Source: Proteles cristata cristata
Lineage: Eukaryota > Chordata > Mammalia > Carnivora > Hyaenidae
Direction: 5' to 3'
Assembly (NCBI GenBank): GCA_017311185.1
Contig: JAESUZ010003505.1
Span: 2,542,001 to 2,606,000, forward strand
Length of the DNA stretch: 64,000 bases
This document shows positions 34,650 through 47,201 of the stretch, in pieces (position 1 is the stretch's first letter; each line of letters starts with the position of its first letter). The notes beneath the pieces are model-generated. The model worked only from the letters and a program-made list of their open reading frames with translations, made no database searches and had not been told where the DNA came from. A program made the position numbers and the translations under genes.

Positions 34650-36430
34650 TCTTCTTGCTCATCCTATGCCATCAAAACTACGTGAGAGGTGTAATGCATC
34701 ATTGTGATACTTCATGAGGTGCTTTTGTTTCCTGCCTTGATCAGGGAGAAGGGTAGTTTCAGAGGCTTCCACTTGGCCATCTCCATTCTGATAGCTGCTA
34801 CCCCATAAGCCAGGGACCCAAATGCAACTGCCAAGTATGCTGATTCCAAATATACTTTCAGGGACTGGAAAAATCACTGCTGGATGGGTCCATGGACCTG
34901 AGATCACTGTGGATGGGACCTTAGCCATTATTCCATTTATTATCTGGCTCTTATAAGCCTTCATTCTACCAGTTGGAGAGGAGCATGATGATCTCTTGGG
35001 TTATCGATGTCACCTCAGACCCTGTGTCCAATAATCCTAGAAATATCTGATTATCTCCCTTCCTCCAGTGTATTGTCTGCCCTCCTGTTCTGCTACAGAG
35101 TCACTATAGTTTGCCAACTACTAGGCCATCTCCTTGGGGAAGCAGCTACCTCTTGGCTCTCCTCTCTAACCTTTCAGTGGTAACTGTGATTATAGCCCCC
35201 TGGCACCTAGTGTGTAAGGGCCCCCACCCAGCCTCCATTCCTGTGGGTACTTATCATTCCATGGATGTTAATGAGCCCAGCTCCTCCCATCAGCCTTGGC
35301 CAGCAAAGGAGAGCCATCGCTGAACTTCCCACCAGCCCCTCTCTGGAGCACTTCTTGAATGGCCTCGGTCAAGACCCTCTCATAGAACATAATCCACGAT
35401 GGAGTTTTTGCCCTCATATAACTGTCCATCCCAACATGCACACAGTGCCTCAGACTCTACCATCTGCCAGGGCAAGTCAGTCATTTCCACTCAGCTATGT
35501 ATTGGTCATCCCTTTCTCCGGGCTCCAAGAGCCATCCCAGCCATGAGTTTGTCCCATTGCCTGAAGTCCTTGCCAGGATATTAAGTCCTCCCTCCCAGGA
35601 AATTGCTTATCCAGGCCGACATTGCACTGGCCTTGATTGAGCACCCTTAACATTCAAATCCAGGCTGCCTATGGACTAATTGGCGTCATCCTTGTGGAAC
35701 ATGGTCTCTTTCCTCCCTTATCATGTCCAACGTGTCTTCAGCTGGGTTGCACTGAGGTTTGATCCTACTCATCATCCTGGCAGCCAAGAGAGGAAGAAGG
35801 ACACCCCGAAGATGAGAAAATTGCTGCCTTGTGGGGCCAGGTCTCTGCAGTGTTTCCCAAGATAGGGGAGTTACAGAGCCAACATCTGCAAGCATCCCTT
35901 CAGTCTCCCTCCCGTGTTTCAGGGTCCCAGGCTTTTCCCCAACAGGACCCTAACCGCTGTGTCACAGATCTGTCTGGGCTACACAAGCAAACATCTCCAA
36001 CAGCTCTGTCTTCAGCCTGCTCTTCCACTGCAGGAGAGAAGGGCCCCTTTGTACGTACGCACCACCCAGGCTCTCACGCTTAGCCATTAACTGCTTGTTA
36101 ATGGCCCTTGGTTTCTCATTATCCCTCTGTAGGACATGACTACAATTTAGCAATAACCAGCCAACTGTTTTTGTAGGCATCCCCACCCCCTCCCACCATA
36201 TTGCTTGAATGCCTGCATCACTGACCCAGCCCCTTCCCTGGGCCATTGTTTCAGATCACCACTGGTGACATCGTTCCCAATTAAGTCTCCACTCTTATGC
36301 CAGGGACTACTCGGGCCCCAGCTACCAGTGAAGAGAGGGCCGTAGTGTCCTCCTGGCTAGTGTGCAATATGCAAAGCAACCTCAAATCCTCATTTATCAT
36401 CAATTGTCTTGGATTATTCCTGGTACCATT
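34650..36430 (-). mobile_element. Endogenous retrovirus internal region (gag and protease remnants)
   Basis: On the minus strand a frame at 34659-34964 resembles a retroviral aspartic-protease C-terminal region; it contains SQIINGIMAKV and THPAVIFPVPE. Sequence between it and the LTR (about 35,000-36,400) is in gag position and aligns in part with 23,000-23,650. Directly inside the LTR is a tRNA-Leu-like primer-binding site. Every frame is interrupted and no polymerase or envelope was recognised. Confidence 0.65.
36416..36428 (-). other. Retroviral primer-binding site, tRNA-Leu type
   Basis: Read on the minus strand, the LTR ends CTAACACA, then two bases, then TGGTACCAGGAAT. The first 11 bases are complementary to the 3' end of tRNA-Leu(UAA) including CCA. 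Spacing and position fit a primer-binding site. Confidence 0.6.
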
Positions 36431-36800
36431 TGTGTTAGTCCAGGTCCTCCAGAAAGCAGACACCATGACAAGAATCTATTAGGGGTAATGCCCGTGAAGG
36501 AAAATAAGGAGGCGGTGAAGGGAATAGGAGCTGGGAGTTAAACTGCAGTGCAGTCCTGGGCCCTGGGAAGGAGGAAGAGGGGAAAAAAGGAAGGTCAGGT
36601 GGGAGAGTCTGAAACCACAGAGTAGTTGTAAGGAGGTTCAATAAGGCTATTGGCGGGTCATTAAGCCACAGTGGCCTGTCACAGGAGTCCTGTGTCTCCC
36701 AGAAAAAGGCTTCCCTTGGGGTTCTTGCTGGCAGCAGCCTGTGGAAGACCAGTTCTCTTCACGAATGCGCTAGTGGGTATCAAAGCACAGCAACTGGCGG
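36431..36800 (-). mobile_element. 5' LTR of the minus-strand endogenous retrovirus (right end uncertain)
   Basis: The LTR edge next to the primer-binding site is TGTGTTAG on the plus strand. The outer edge is not clear; the sequence changes character by about 36,800. The family was not identified. Confidence 0.5.
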
Positions 36801-36809
36801 CATCAACCA

Positions 36810-37780
36810 GAGACTATAAACACTACATTAACAAAGAAACAAATAGAACATCTAAACTTGGAAAAATCGAGAGCTGAAATGAACTCCTCAAATATAGTTT
36901 CATAGCGGGTTAGGCAGACCTAAAGAGAAAATTACTGAGCTGGATGTTAGAGGAAATTGTCTAGAATGCAGCACAGAAAACAAAAAACACAGAAAAAGAA
37001 TGGAAGACATAGCAGGGAGAATAAGAAGGTCAACTATATACTCAGTGAGAGTCTAGAATAAGAGGATAGAGTAAATAAGTAAAAGACAATATTTAGAAGC
37101 ATAATAACTAATAACTGATAAAAGACACAAAGCCACAGATTTAAGAAGCTCATCCAATACCAGCTAAGAAAAAAAATATCCAGACATATCAAGTGAAACT
37201 AAAACAAAACAAAACACATTTTTTTAAAGCCAAAAACAATAACAATTATTTTTTTTAAATCCAGAGAGAAAAATCTTAAAAGTAGCCAGAGAAATAAAAT
37301 GAATTACCATGGAGGGATTTATAGTTGGATACCTGACTTTCTAACAGCCACTAAGGAAGTGAGTGCTTCGGGGTGCTGAGAGAAAAGAATCGTCAGCCTA
37401 GAATTATTTCAGGAAGGAGGGCAAATAAAGACATTTTCCGACAAACAGAACAGAGAGGTTACCCCCAGCAGAAATTCACTACAGGAAATTCTAAAGGATA
37501 TACTTTTAAAAAGGTAAATGGACCCATAATCGAGGACCAGACATGAGAAAGAAATGAAAAGCAGAGGACGTGATAAAATAAATGTTTAGATAAGTCTAAT
37601 AAACACTGACTATATAAGCCAATAATAGTGATGTCTTTGGGAATTTAACAGAATGATAGAAGCATAGAAACATAACGGGTATAATCTCTATGGAGGGAAA
37701 TTAGGCAATACCTATCAAAATTACAAATGTACATAACTCTTTGATTAAGCAATTCCACTGGGAATTCTAGGAGTGTATCC
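36810..37780 (+). mobile_element. Old L1/HAL1-type fragment
   Basis: ATAAAGACATTTTCCGACAA, ACTACAGGAAATTCTAAAGG and AGCAATTCCACTGGGAATTC follow the ORF1 3' region and later parts of old L1M/HAL1 elements. Frames are broken. Confidence 0.65.
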
Positions 37781-38870
37781 GAAACTTACGTTTTTCCTAT
37801 TATAACCATTCTTCCCAACTGTCGTGACTGAAAATAAGGATATTTCAGACATGTGCACACGTTAATGGAACTAACAGAATTCTGAGAATTCTGAAATTGT
37901 GTCATTCTTACTAAATTCTTTAATCCTTACTGGCTTTCTGTTTACCCTCACTGGATTTATGACTACTTCTATTTCTAAATGTTTTACAATCAAATCACAA
38001 TTTAAATACATTCAGGAAATTACGTTATTTAGACATTCCATGAGATATTAATCTATGAGATAACATTTTTTTTTACATTATAAACCAAATAGTCCCCAAT
38101 TTTTGTGTTTCAATGGCAGAAAATTCTCGTGTTAAAGTGCTCCAACGTTTCTAAAGTTCTAGCTACTTGTTTGGACTCAAAGTGAATTTTCTCTTAAAAT
38201 GGTTTTATTAATGATGTTTACTAATAATCTCGAGAAAACTGATTTAGCACAGGACAAGCTGAAATGGTCTATACTTATGATGAAAATTAGCAAAAAATCA
38301 TCATTTACTATTGCTAGAAAACTGAGAATGGACGGGAAGAATTAGAAATCTTTTTCTTCCATGTTGGTGCCTCAGGATAAGTGGGTAAGAGTGGTGTAAA
38401 CACAATTAGGTGCAAAGACACAAAGAGGCTTTTATGAAACCCTAGGCCCCTTTGAGGGCTTGAGAAGGTCATGGAAAAATCATAAAATTTGTGATATCCA
38501 TTTTTCCTGGAAAATGTCCAACAAGGTGCCGTTTTTACTCCAAGTCATGATTGGAGTTAGTGTTGGTATGCACACAGAACCTAGGAAAGAAGGGAAATAA
38601 CCATTTTTAAGGAAACCAAGCAAGAATTGGCAGAGGGAAGGGCAGAGGGTGAAAAAGAATGTCTGTTCCCAAGAAAGCAAGTGCATGGGATTAGATAAAA
38701 TGACTTGCAAAAGTAAAGGAGACAGACAGGTCTGCCCCTGAGTAATTAGCACCAAGCCCGGCTCTCATGTAACCTCAATAAATGTTTACTGAGCAAAGCA
38801 AAACTGAACTGAACTGGGTGTAGGATGCCCTAGAGAAAACCATTTGGGGGTAAATGTTAGTTACCCCTAT
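37781..38870. other. Intergenic AT-rich sequence, nothing recognised
   Basis: No gene or repeat was recognised. Confidence 0.5.
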
Positions 38871-38873
38871 TGA

Positions 38874-38888
38874 CCGCCAGGTGGCAGC
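38874..38888 (+). promoter_or_regulatory. Near-consensus CTCF site
   Basis: CCGCCAGGTGGCAGC matches 14 of 15 positions of the CTCF core CCASYAGRKGGCRSY; the only mismatch is G for A at position 3. CTCF sites organise chromatin loops and boundaries. The site lies outside any recognised repeat. Confidence 0.65.
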
Positions 38889-40159
38889 AGCATCTCATGA
38901 CCCCTTGGGTGTCCCAGGTAAAACCTCCACAGGCAAGGGGAACGAGTCTACAAAAAACAGGATTGTTGTATATGGATATTCATTAGTCATGTGTTCATAA
39001 TTTGGGAAGAGCTTGTATGGATTCTCTCAAATCAAGCGTAGCTCAGCTGGAGTAATCTTATAGACGGATTTTTGGTCCCAAAGTCCCCACATATTTTAAC
39101 TTCAAGTCATGGCTCTTCAAAAATTGTCCTCCCAAAACTACATTTCTAAACACTAGTATCAAGTTGAAAGCACATGGAATGGGTAACATAGCAACAGTTT
39201 TGATAACAGACATTCAGAACGAACTATTGCTTCTAGATGTTACTTTTCTAAGGGTAGCTATGAACTGACCTATTTCCAAAAAAATACAATTATTCAAGCT
39301 CCATTATTTCAGGCTGACTCATACATGAATAGTCTTCTGGGTATTACTAAAATAAAAACCAAGTGAAACAGATTAAAAACTATATTTAATGGTCCCCAAA
39401 GAAGCCCTTAAAAAAAAAAATCTCTCTCTGCCCCTGCTAGAGAATGATATCAGAATAGTTTGAAAGTTTAAAGCAAGTAAAATAGAAAGTAAAACAAAAT
39501 GCTCTTAGAATGTGTTGACCAAGATGTGGAGAAATGCTGAAGAGAACAGGAAACATAACTGAGAGAGAAGTCTTTTTTTTTTTTTTTTAAATCTCTCGTT
39601 TATCTAAGTGCTGATTGCCAGATGGGGATCACTTCCGTGATTCTCCTTTCTCTGTATGTGCTCTGAAGATTCAAGCTCTCCTCTTCTGCATCCCATGGCT
39701 GATGGTGTATCCATCAACACAGTTCTGTTTATCTCCAAGTGTGGAAAACTCTAAAATCGCCCTCTTGACACAGATGTCCCTTTCTCTACCAGGAGTTATT
39801 TCTCTATATGCCGAACATCTACATTGAAAACCTGTGGCGCTTGGAGCACCCAAGAGCAAGGTAGAGGTCATGCGCGATTTCCTTCTCACGGCCCTGCAGG
39901 ATTTCACACAATAACCATTATGCATACATGAGTCATTAGCCTCACTGGAAATGCACTTGATTCCAATGGACTTGAGTCTTGTACTCCTAACTCTTTGTAA
40001 GGAGAGACACCAGGCATTGACCATTGAAATAGTGAGTGCAGGGCCATGGTGTTCTTGAAGTTTTATAAATAGCCCGAGACGAATGAGGGATGCCTGCACT
40101 CAAATTATTATCCTCGGTTCTACAAAGTAATGTGGATATATGTAATGAGGTCAAAACGA
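38889..40159. other. Intergenic sequence, nothing recognised
   Basis: No gene is supported. Open frames on both strands near 39.6-40.1 kb overlap each other and match nothing known to me. Confidence 0.5.
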
Positions 40160-40810
40160 TAATAAGATATCACCTCATGTCTGTCAGGATGGTCATCGTC
40201 AAAAAGACAATGGAGATATGCAGAAAAATAAAACAATTGATCCAACAATCCCACTTCTGGGGATATATCTGAAGGACACGAAAACACTATGGGTTAAAGA
40301 GATATCTGTGCCCTCATGTTCATCACAGCATCACTTACAATAGCCACAACCTGAGAACGACCTAAGGGGTCATCAAAGGATAAACGGATAAAGAAGTGGA
40401 TATAGATGTATGATCTCACTTGATAGGTGGAATCTAAACAATAGAAGAAGAGATCAGATTTGGGGTTACCAGAGGTGGGGAGAAGAGAGTGATGGGGAAG
40501 AGGGGGTGTCAAAAGGTACAAACTTCCGGATACAGGACACATAAATGCCAGGGCTCTATGTACGGCATGATGACAGCTCACGTGCTGTATGATGCACAGG
40601 AAAAGGTACAGTAAATCCTAAGACTTCCCATCACAAGAAAAATTTTTTTCTTTTTTGTTTTCATTTTCTTTTTTAATCTAGTGAGGTGATGGGAATAAGC
40701 CAAACTTAAAGTGCCAGTCATTTCACAATATAGGTAAGTCAAACCAACATGCTATATACACCTTAAACTTACACACTGCTGTTGGTCACTTACATCTCCA
40801 CAAAACTGGA
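40160..40810 (+). mobile_element. Old L1 ORF2 end and 3'UTR, plus strand
   Basis: ATATCACCTCATGTCTGTCA, ATCCCACTTCTGGGGATATA and a 3'UTR with TGCTATATACACCTTAAACT are in L1 order, with internal deletions. Confidence 0.8.
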
Positions 40811-40818
40811 AAAAAGAA

Positions 40819-40930
40819 ATAGGGACACTTGTGTGGCTCAGGCAGCTAAACATCTGCTCTTGATTTCTACTCAAGTCATGATCTCACAGTTTGTGGGATT
40901 CTCTGTCTCCTTCTCTCTCTCTGTCTCTCC
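40819..40930 (+). mobile_element. CAN SINE fragment
   Basis: A tRNA-like head, GGGACACTTGTGTGGCTCAG, runs to GATCTCACAGTTTGTGGG, then jumps to the CT-rich part. The central segment and tail are missing. Confidence 0.8.
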
Positions 40931-40939
40931 CCATCCACA

Positions 40940-41070
40940 GGCCCTCATTTCACCTTCATTATCTCATTACAGTCGCTGTCTCCAAATGCAATCACATTTG
41001 GAGGTACTGAGCGTTGGGGGACTTCAATCCATGAATTGGAAGGGAACACAATTCAGCCCATAATAGGCTG
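40940..41070 (-). mobile_element. MLT1-type LTR fragment, reverse orientation
   Basis: CTCCAAATGCAATCACATTT, GAGGTACTGAGCGTTGGG and ACACAATTCAGCCCATAATA are reversed MLT1 5' sequence. Confidence 0.7.
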
Positions 41071-41109
41071 TGAGATCTGAAAATTCCTCACCGATCCACC
41101 AAGTGACAT

Positions 41110-41343
41110 GCATTATAATGACCACAGCTAGTCCTTACTGAGCACATATTATAAGCTAGACCAAGTCTGAGCACTTCATGGGTATTAACTCAGTTTATAC
41201 TCTCAACAACCAATAGTACCTGTAATGTAGGTACTATTATAATCACTTCTTTTTCCCAGAAAAAGAAACAGTGGTCCAAAAGAATAACTTGGCCAAGGTC
41301 ACACAGCTTGGCAATACACAGTGAATTTTGGTCAGTGATTTCT
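41110..41343 (-). repeat. MIR element, reverse orientation
   Basis: TAGGTACTATTATAATCACT, AACTTGGCCAAGGTCACACA and GTGAATTTTGGTCAG are reversed MIR. A SINE cuts its end. Confidence 0.85.
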
Positions 41344-41572
41344 GTTTTTTTTTTTTTAATTAATTTATTTATTTTGAGAGAGAGAGAGAGAGAGAGAGAG
41401 ATAGCTTGAGTGGGGAAGGGGCAGAGAGAGAGAAAGAGAGAGAGAATCCCAAACAGGTTCTACTCCAGAAGCACAGAGCCCAATGCGGGGCTCAAACTCA
41501 TGAACCATGAGATCATGATCTGAGCTGAAGTCAGCTGCTTAACCCACAGAGCCCCCCGCCCCAGGTGCCCCA
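41344..41572 (-). mobile_element. CAN SINE inserted in a MIR
   Basis: A perfect 13-bp duplication, GTCAGTGATTTCT, flanks it at 41331-41343 and 41573-41585. Confidence 0.96.
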
Positions 41573-41585
41573 GTCAGTGATTTCT

Positions 41586-42112
41586 TAGTTTACTATCAGC
41601 AGCACCTGAGAGCAGAAGAACAAGAGATGTTGCCGAGTACTAAGTGGGGCAGAAGCATTTTCCTCTGAACTGGAGTGACCGCAGCCTTTCTCTGGAGTGA
41701 GAGGCAAAGTCTGGCACAGCAGCAGCAACCTGAGGAGTGAGGAAAAGAAATAGTAATAGATGGTTAAAACGCCTCAGACTGAAACACGCAGAGGAAGCAA
41801 CCGCATTATGACTTCAAACTTATCACGTCTATTATGACCCTACATTTATTTCAGTCCTGTTTCCTATCTTTGGAGCTGTAGTCCCAGAAAATACTATATA
41901 ATTCAGTGAGGATACAGTCTACACTGCATTTCTACGCTTAAAATAACGATTTTTAGAATGTGTCATTTGTATGAGTATCTTATAATCCTGTAGTTTCTAT
42001 TGATTTTGACTTTCTTGGTTTTCGATCAGAGATAAGCTTGTGAACTTCGACTCCAAGGCAGACTTTAATTGAGAAGAATAGAGAGACAGAAACACTAAGA
42101 TTACACACAGGT

Positions 42113-42146
<34 letters not shown>

Positions 42147-44592
42147 AACATGTACATACAAATAAAGATGTGAGAAGAAAGGAAATAAAATTATGTTACT
42201 AAAAGTAAATTTCAAACAGCACTCATCAGTGAGGGTTCTAACAGAAGCTAGGTAGCCTGCCACTTTTATATAGGAGACAGAGTCCCATGGCAATGGTACC
42301 AAATACCAGGAATGGCTCTAGAAAGTTCTAAGACTGCTTTACTTTGTAGACCCCTCTCTGAAGGAGCAGTCTGGAACATGGAGCCACAAGGAGCTGGATG
42401 AAATTAATTGCCTGAGGGTGAAAGGGGCCTCTTCTGTGAAAACTGGGAGGTGATCCGTGGCTTGAGCTCTGGCCACTGTTGACGTCTGGCCCACCACTGG
42501 CAAAAGAGAGCGTTGGCACCAGACCTGCGCAGTACCTGCAGTCCAGTGCTGAGGCTGCCTGCCTTCGCCCTCCATGCTTCTTTGAGTCACTCACCATGGT
42601 CACATCTCACCGGGGGCATCTGACTGACTGGGCTAAGTTGACGTACGGCCGGTGTTCTCAGCCCGGTCCCTCTAGCGGGAGGCATTACTTGCCCTCCATG
42701 GAGTCTCCCACGCGGGGCTGCGCCCAGGCTTAGGAAGAGGGTTTGGATATCAGGAAAACTAAAGTCCTTTACAATTCTTACATAGCTATTGTCAGAGTGA
42801 AGTGTTTGAAATCACGAGAGTTCTAAATAAGAAACTTAAAAAAATTCAACGTATTCAGTAAGGATTAAAATATTTTAAAATATATTTCCAAGATCATTGA
42901 GAAGTAGCTGTGGGGGTAAGGAGCTAAACACAGAGGGAGGGAGGGCACAGACGGCAAGACGGTTAGAGGCTGGGAAAGAAAGAAGGAGAAGGGAACGTGA
43001 GCCGGTTCTGAGTGGTGTTAGCCTATGGTAGGTCCGTGTCACCACGGCGTCTCAATCAATGCTCGCTACAAGCCCGTGAGGAAGGCGTGATCCCATGGAA
43101 GGAATAAAGTTGGGACTCAAAGCAAAGTGATTGGTAGGCTCACCCAGCTCGTGGGTGGTACAGCCAGGAATTCAGCAAAGATCTCTCTGGCGCTCAAAGT
43201 CTAGGCTTTTCCCCCGGGCTTTTGAAGCTTCATCGAGTGCTCCGACCATAAGTTCCTGGACACGCGTGCACACAAGGAATCCAGTCCAAAAAAGAATGAG
43301 GAAAAGGAATACACGCTCATATCTCCATACTTGTGCGTACGTCTCTTGTCTTCACGTTGAGTGAAAGAGAGAGAAGGAAGAAGGGAAGACATTAGCAGAC
43401 CCCGAAACAACAGTCCGACTCTGTAGGTGACTCTTGTCATGTGCCAGGACGGTGGTATTTCAGAGAATGGAGCCCAAAACTGGACTTGGCCAACAGGTTG
43501 GAAGTTGTGCTCCCCCGCCCTCCTCCCCCCGCCTTTGTAGGGAGAGTCTTCTAGCTTGCACCTTGGACTTTTCAAATAGGGGCCAATAGTGCTGTCTGCT
43601 AAAAGGAAAAGCCCCTGCTGTCAACACACTTTTTTTTTTGCATTGAGAAACCAAAGCAAAACATAGGAATGAACTTTGTAGCGATTTCACTCAAAGAAAA
43701 CAAAGACCAGCCAGATTATTCACAGCCAGTGGTGATTGGTTAGCCCTGACTTTTCACTGTGTGTTTGCAAACACAACGTGTACGTTCCGTGGACTGTATT
43801 TGTGTATAAAACTATTGGGACAACCTTTCTACAGTTCGCTGCAAACCAGTACTGGCTCTGTGATACATGTCTCTGCTTCACGGAGTTAAACAGGAATCCA
43901 CCAGGAGGTTTAGCCAATAACATGTGTCTTTGTGAGTACGTTTAAGTCCAGAACATCTCTATGTGTGATTTCTCTGGGCATCGAGCCCAAATTAGTTCTA
44001 ACGGTGCTCTATCTCCCATATTTATTTTTAAGTGCATGCTTTATAAATTATTATTCTATTACCCATGATATAAATTTTGATGGGTCAATATATAAGAATG
44101 AAAAAGCGTTAGGCATTGCAACTGAACAACTGCAATGGCGGAAGAATGGAGTCTCCGTGCCAGTTACAGTATAAACGCCAAAATAGTCTGGAGCATTTTC
44201 TGGACTTTATGGCAGTTCAGGGTTCATTTGTTTCATCTGCTATTTGGCTGTCTGAACGGTTGGCCTTCATTTCCTCTATGTTCGACTGCACTCCTAAGAA
44301 CAAACGAAAACTTAAAGCCAAGACTGTATGCAGATATGACGCATTACATATTTAAATAGGTTTTTACATGCACTTAGTTTGTATACCTTAAATAATGTAG
44401 TGTATTATGTCTTCAGAAGGAGATTTTTGAACATTTAGCCTGTGACTATCACCAGTTCACCAAGTGTCCTGAACAGTGCCTTACTCAAAACAACCATTCA
44501 GGCATACCGGATTTTGGAAAGGCCTTCTTAGGCCACATAACCTGGAATTTTTCCAAAGAAGAATTACTTAGAATTAATACTATTTAAAGATT
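41586..44592. other. Intergenic sequence, mostly unassigned
   Basis: A (CA)n microsatellite lies at 42112-42143 and a CpG-bearing GC-rich segment at about 42460-42735. No gene or repeat family was recognised in the rest, including the many short open frames at 43.1-44.4 kb. Confidence 0.45.
42112..42143 (+). repeat. (CA)n microsatellite
   Basis: A pure CA run of about 15 units. Confidence 0.97.
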
Positions 44593-44622
44593 TGTATGTG
44601 TGTGTGTGTGTGTGTGTGTGTT
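44593..44622 (+). repeat. (TG)n microsatellite
   Basis: A nearly pure TG run of about 14 units. Confidence 0.97.
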
Positions 44623-44929
44623 TCAAAAAGTTAGAATTATTCATATTTGTCCCCCAAAATGTTATTTCATGAGATTTGATTGTGGAATACAGTAAAAACT
44701 GCTATCCACAACATAGACAATGTTTCAAAATAGATGTGACCGACATTTCTTGGCATTCGTAGATTACTAGCCAACAGCGCATGATTGAAGTAAATTAAAT
44801 TCTTGTTCAGCTGGAGTCATAAATCTGGAAGAACTTTTGAGATGCAAATGGGATAGCCCCCGTGCAGGTAGACCAACTTACCTGCTACAAAAGGCAAGGA
44901 TTGAGTTTGTACATTTCAAGAGATCTCAG

Positions 44930-45050
44930 GTGCCTGACCGGCTCAGTAGGAAGCATGCAACTCTTGATCTCAGGGGTTGTGAGTTTGAGCCCCATGTTGG
45001 GTATAGAGCTTACTAAAAAAATAGATATATGCTTAAAAAAAAGATGTATC
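44930..45050 (+). mobile_element. Short CAN SINE (older type)
   Basis: GGTGCCTGACCGGCTCAG, GCATGCAACTCTTGATCTC and TTGGGTATAGAGCTTACT mark the short type. Confidence 0.85.
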
Positions 45051-45089
45051 TATCCATAAAGAGAGACCTCTCCTGATTTCCTGGTCCAG

Positions 45090-45930
45090 TACAGCATTTG
45101 AGTTCACAGAAAAGAAGCTGTCTTAGGTCTACCTAAGCTAATTTTCTTTCCAGCAGCTTTCTACTTTGGAATGATTTTAGGTTTACATACACACGGCACC
45201 CAGTTGCCCCTAATGTGGAAATCTTGTAAAGCCACGGTCCATTTGTCCAGCTAGGAAATTAATATTGGGACGTTACTATTCACTGAAACCCTGACTGTGT
45301 TCAGATTTCATCAATGTCTTTTCTGTTCCAGAATTCAACCAGATGCCTTTTAGTTACCGTATCTCCTGAGTCTACTCTGGTCTGTAATAGTTTCTCACTC
45401 TTTCCTTGTCTTTCATGGCCCGTTTTGGAGACTGTCCCTCCATCTTGGCTTGTCTGCTGTCTTTCCCATGATTAGGCAGGGGTTAGGGGGTTGGGGGAAG
45501 CACAGCGCAGGAGGAAATGTCCTTCTTATGACATCATATCAGGGCACATGGTATCGATATGACATCACTGGTAATATATTAACCTCAATCACTTCGTGTT
45601 GCCAGAATTCTCCACTATAAAGTTACTATTTTTCCCTAGTCTATTTTTTAAAATGAGTCACTGACTCCAGCTCATACTCGAGAGGAAGGAGATAGGCTTC
45701 ATCTCCTGGAGGGAGAAGTATCTGCATAAATTACTTGGAATTCTTCTGTGAGGAAAATTTGTTTCTTTTCCACATTTGTTTCTTCAATCATTTACTTATT
45801 ATTGGACTCATGTATATTTATTTTATTTTGAGTTGTAACCCAAAACAGTGTTGTTTATTTTGTGGCTGAAATAGTTCCAATGTTGGCCGCTGTATGCTAT
45901 TTCAGGTTGGTGCGTTAAAATCTATCCATA
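45090..45930 (-). mobile_element. Probable old L1 3'UTR sequence
   Basis: CACCCAGTTGCCCCTAATGT, TTCAGATTTCATCAATGTC, TCTGTTCCAGAATTCAACCA and AGTTTCTCACTCTTTCC resemble the long 3'UTR of old L1M subfamilies. The orientation is uncertain. Confidence 0.5.
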
Positions 45931-45932
45931 AG

Positions 45933-46140
45933 ACGGGCGCCTGGGTGACTCATTTGGTTAAGCGACCGACTCTTGGTTTCGGCTCAGGTCATGATCTCAC
46001 CGTTTGTGAGTTTGATCCCTGAGTAGGGCTCTGTGCGGACAGCAGGAAGCCTGCTTAGGATTCTGTCTCTCCCTCTCTTTCTGCCTCTCCCCAGCTCGTT
46101 CTCTCTCTCTCTCTCTCTCAAAATAAATAAATAAACTTTA
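45933..46140 (+). mobile_element. CAN SINE, plus strand
   Basis: GGGCGCCTGGGTGACTCATT head, (CT)n and an AAATAAATAAATAAAC tail. Confidence 0.93.
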
Positions 46141-46145
46141 GACTG

Positions 46146-46330
46146 GGGTGCCTGGGTGGCTCAGCCGGTTAAGCATTGGATTTCAGCTCAGGTCAGGATC
46201 TCATGGTTCATGGGTTCGAGCCCCACATCAGGCTCTGTGCTGACAGCTCAGAGCCTGGAGCCCAGTCACGCTGTTTCTCTCTGTCTCTCAAAAATAAATA
46301 AACATTTTTAAAAACTTTTAAAAATTAAGG
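46146..46330 (+). mobile_element. CAN SINE, plus strand, adjacent to the previous copy
   Basis: GGGGTGCCTGGGTGGCTCAG head, GGTTCGAGCCCC B box, and a CT-rich part shortened after GAGCCTGGAGCC. Confidence 0.93.
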
Positions 46331-47201
46331 AAAATAAAATAATAAAAAATGTACACTGAGTGACAGCACAGAGAGGCTGATGGCATCAAAAGAGGAATCT
46401 GTTACTTACAGTTCCTGAGAGCAGGGGACACATCAGAACACAGGGCCACAGGAGGAAGAACCCGGTTTGGTCGAGAGGTGGACGCAGGAGTGAGAGGAAG
46501 GCACAGGCCACAGTCTTTACCGGACTTTCCACAGGAAAGCCAAGAAACACTTCAGGACTGGTTGGCTTTGAGCCATAGGGACTGTCCCTAGCTGTCTGGT
46601 ACCCGGCCCTGGGCTGATACAGAGCCAGGGAAATACTGACTTGATGTGTACCATTCAGGGAAGGAGGTGGTAGGGGACCCGGATTTGGGCGTAGTTAGGG
46701 GCTTGTGAAATGGCTTTAACACACCCGCAGAAGCTACATCACAGGGGAGATACAATTTTGGCCTTTAGTTTGGCCCTGTGTTGCCACGCGGACAAATATA
46801 GACTCTAAGAAGCACAGTCACAACAATAGACTCCTGTCTATATATATCCCATTGTTTTGTTCTTTGATCATTTCATTACCTTCTGGCACCACAAGGTGTT
46901 CTGAGCTCATCCTGTGCTTGCCCTGCTTTTGCTCTAGAATCAGCCATTTCTTCAAGGATTCCTGGTTCTTTCATTGGAGAACGGCATCAGAAACCAAGAC
47001 CTGGGTGCTTGCTACTGGGGTGTCATTGTGCCTAGGCCCTCTACTAAGACAAGCTAGGAAATACGCGCGTGTCCACATCTCTTTCTCTCTCTGCGGGTCT
47101 GCCTGAATTAAGCTACATCTGCGTTCATACTGATGCCTCCAACATTAATCTAGTACCACAGGGTTCATTCTAGACTTCCTCTTGTTTATTTGTAATATGT
47201 T
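46331..47201. other. Intergenic sequence, nothing recognised
   Basis: No gene or repeat was recognised. Confidence 0.5.

Noticed and set aside
42460..42735. GC-rich segment as a second CpG-island promoter
   Set aside because: It is short and only moderately CpG-rich, and no exon or splice signal was convincing.
43131..44359. Several overlapping short open frames
   Set aside because: They have no family similarity, conflict with each other in frame, and lack credible exon structure.
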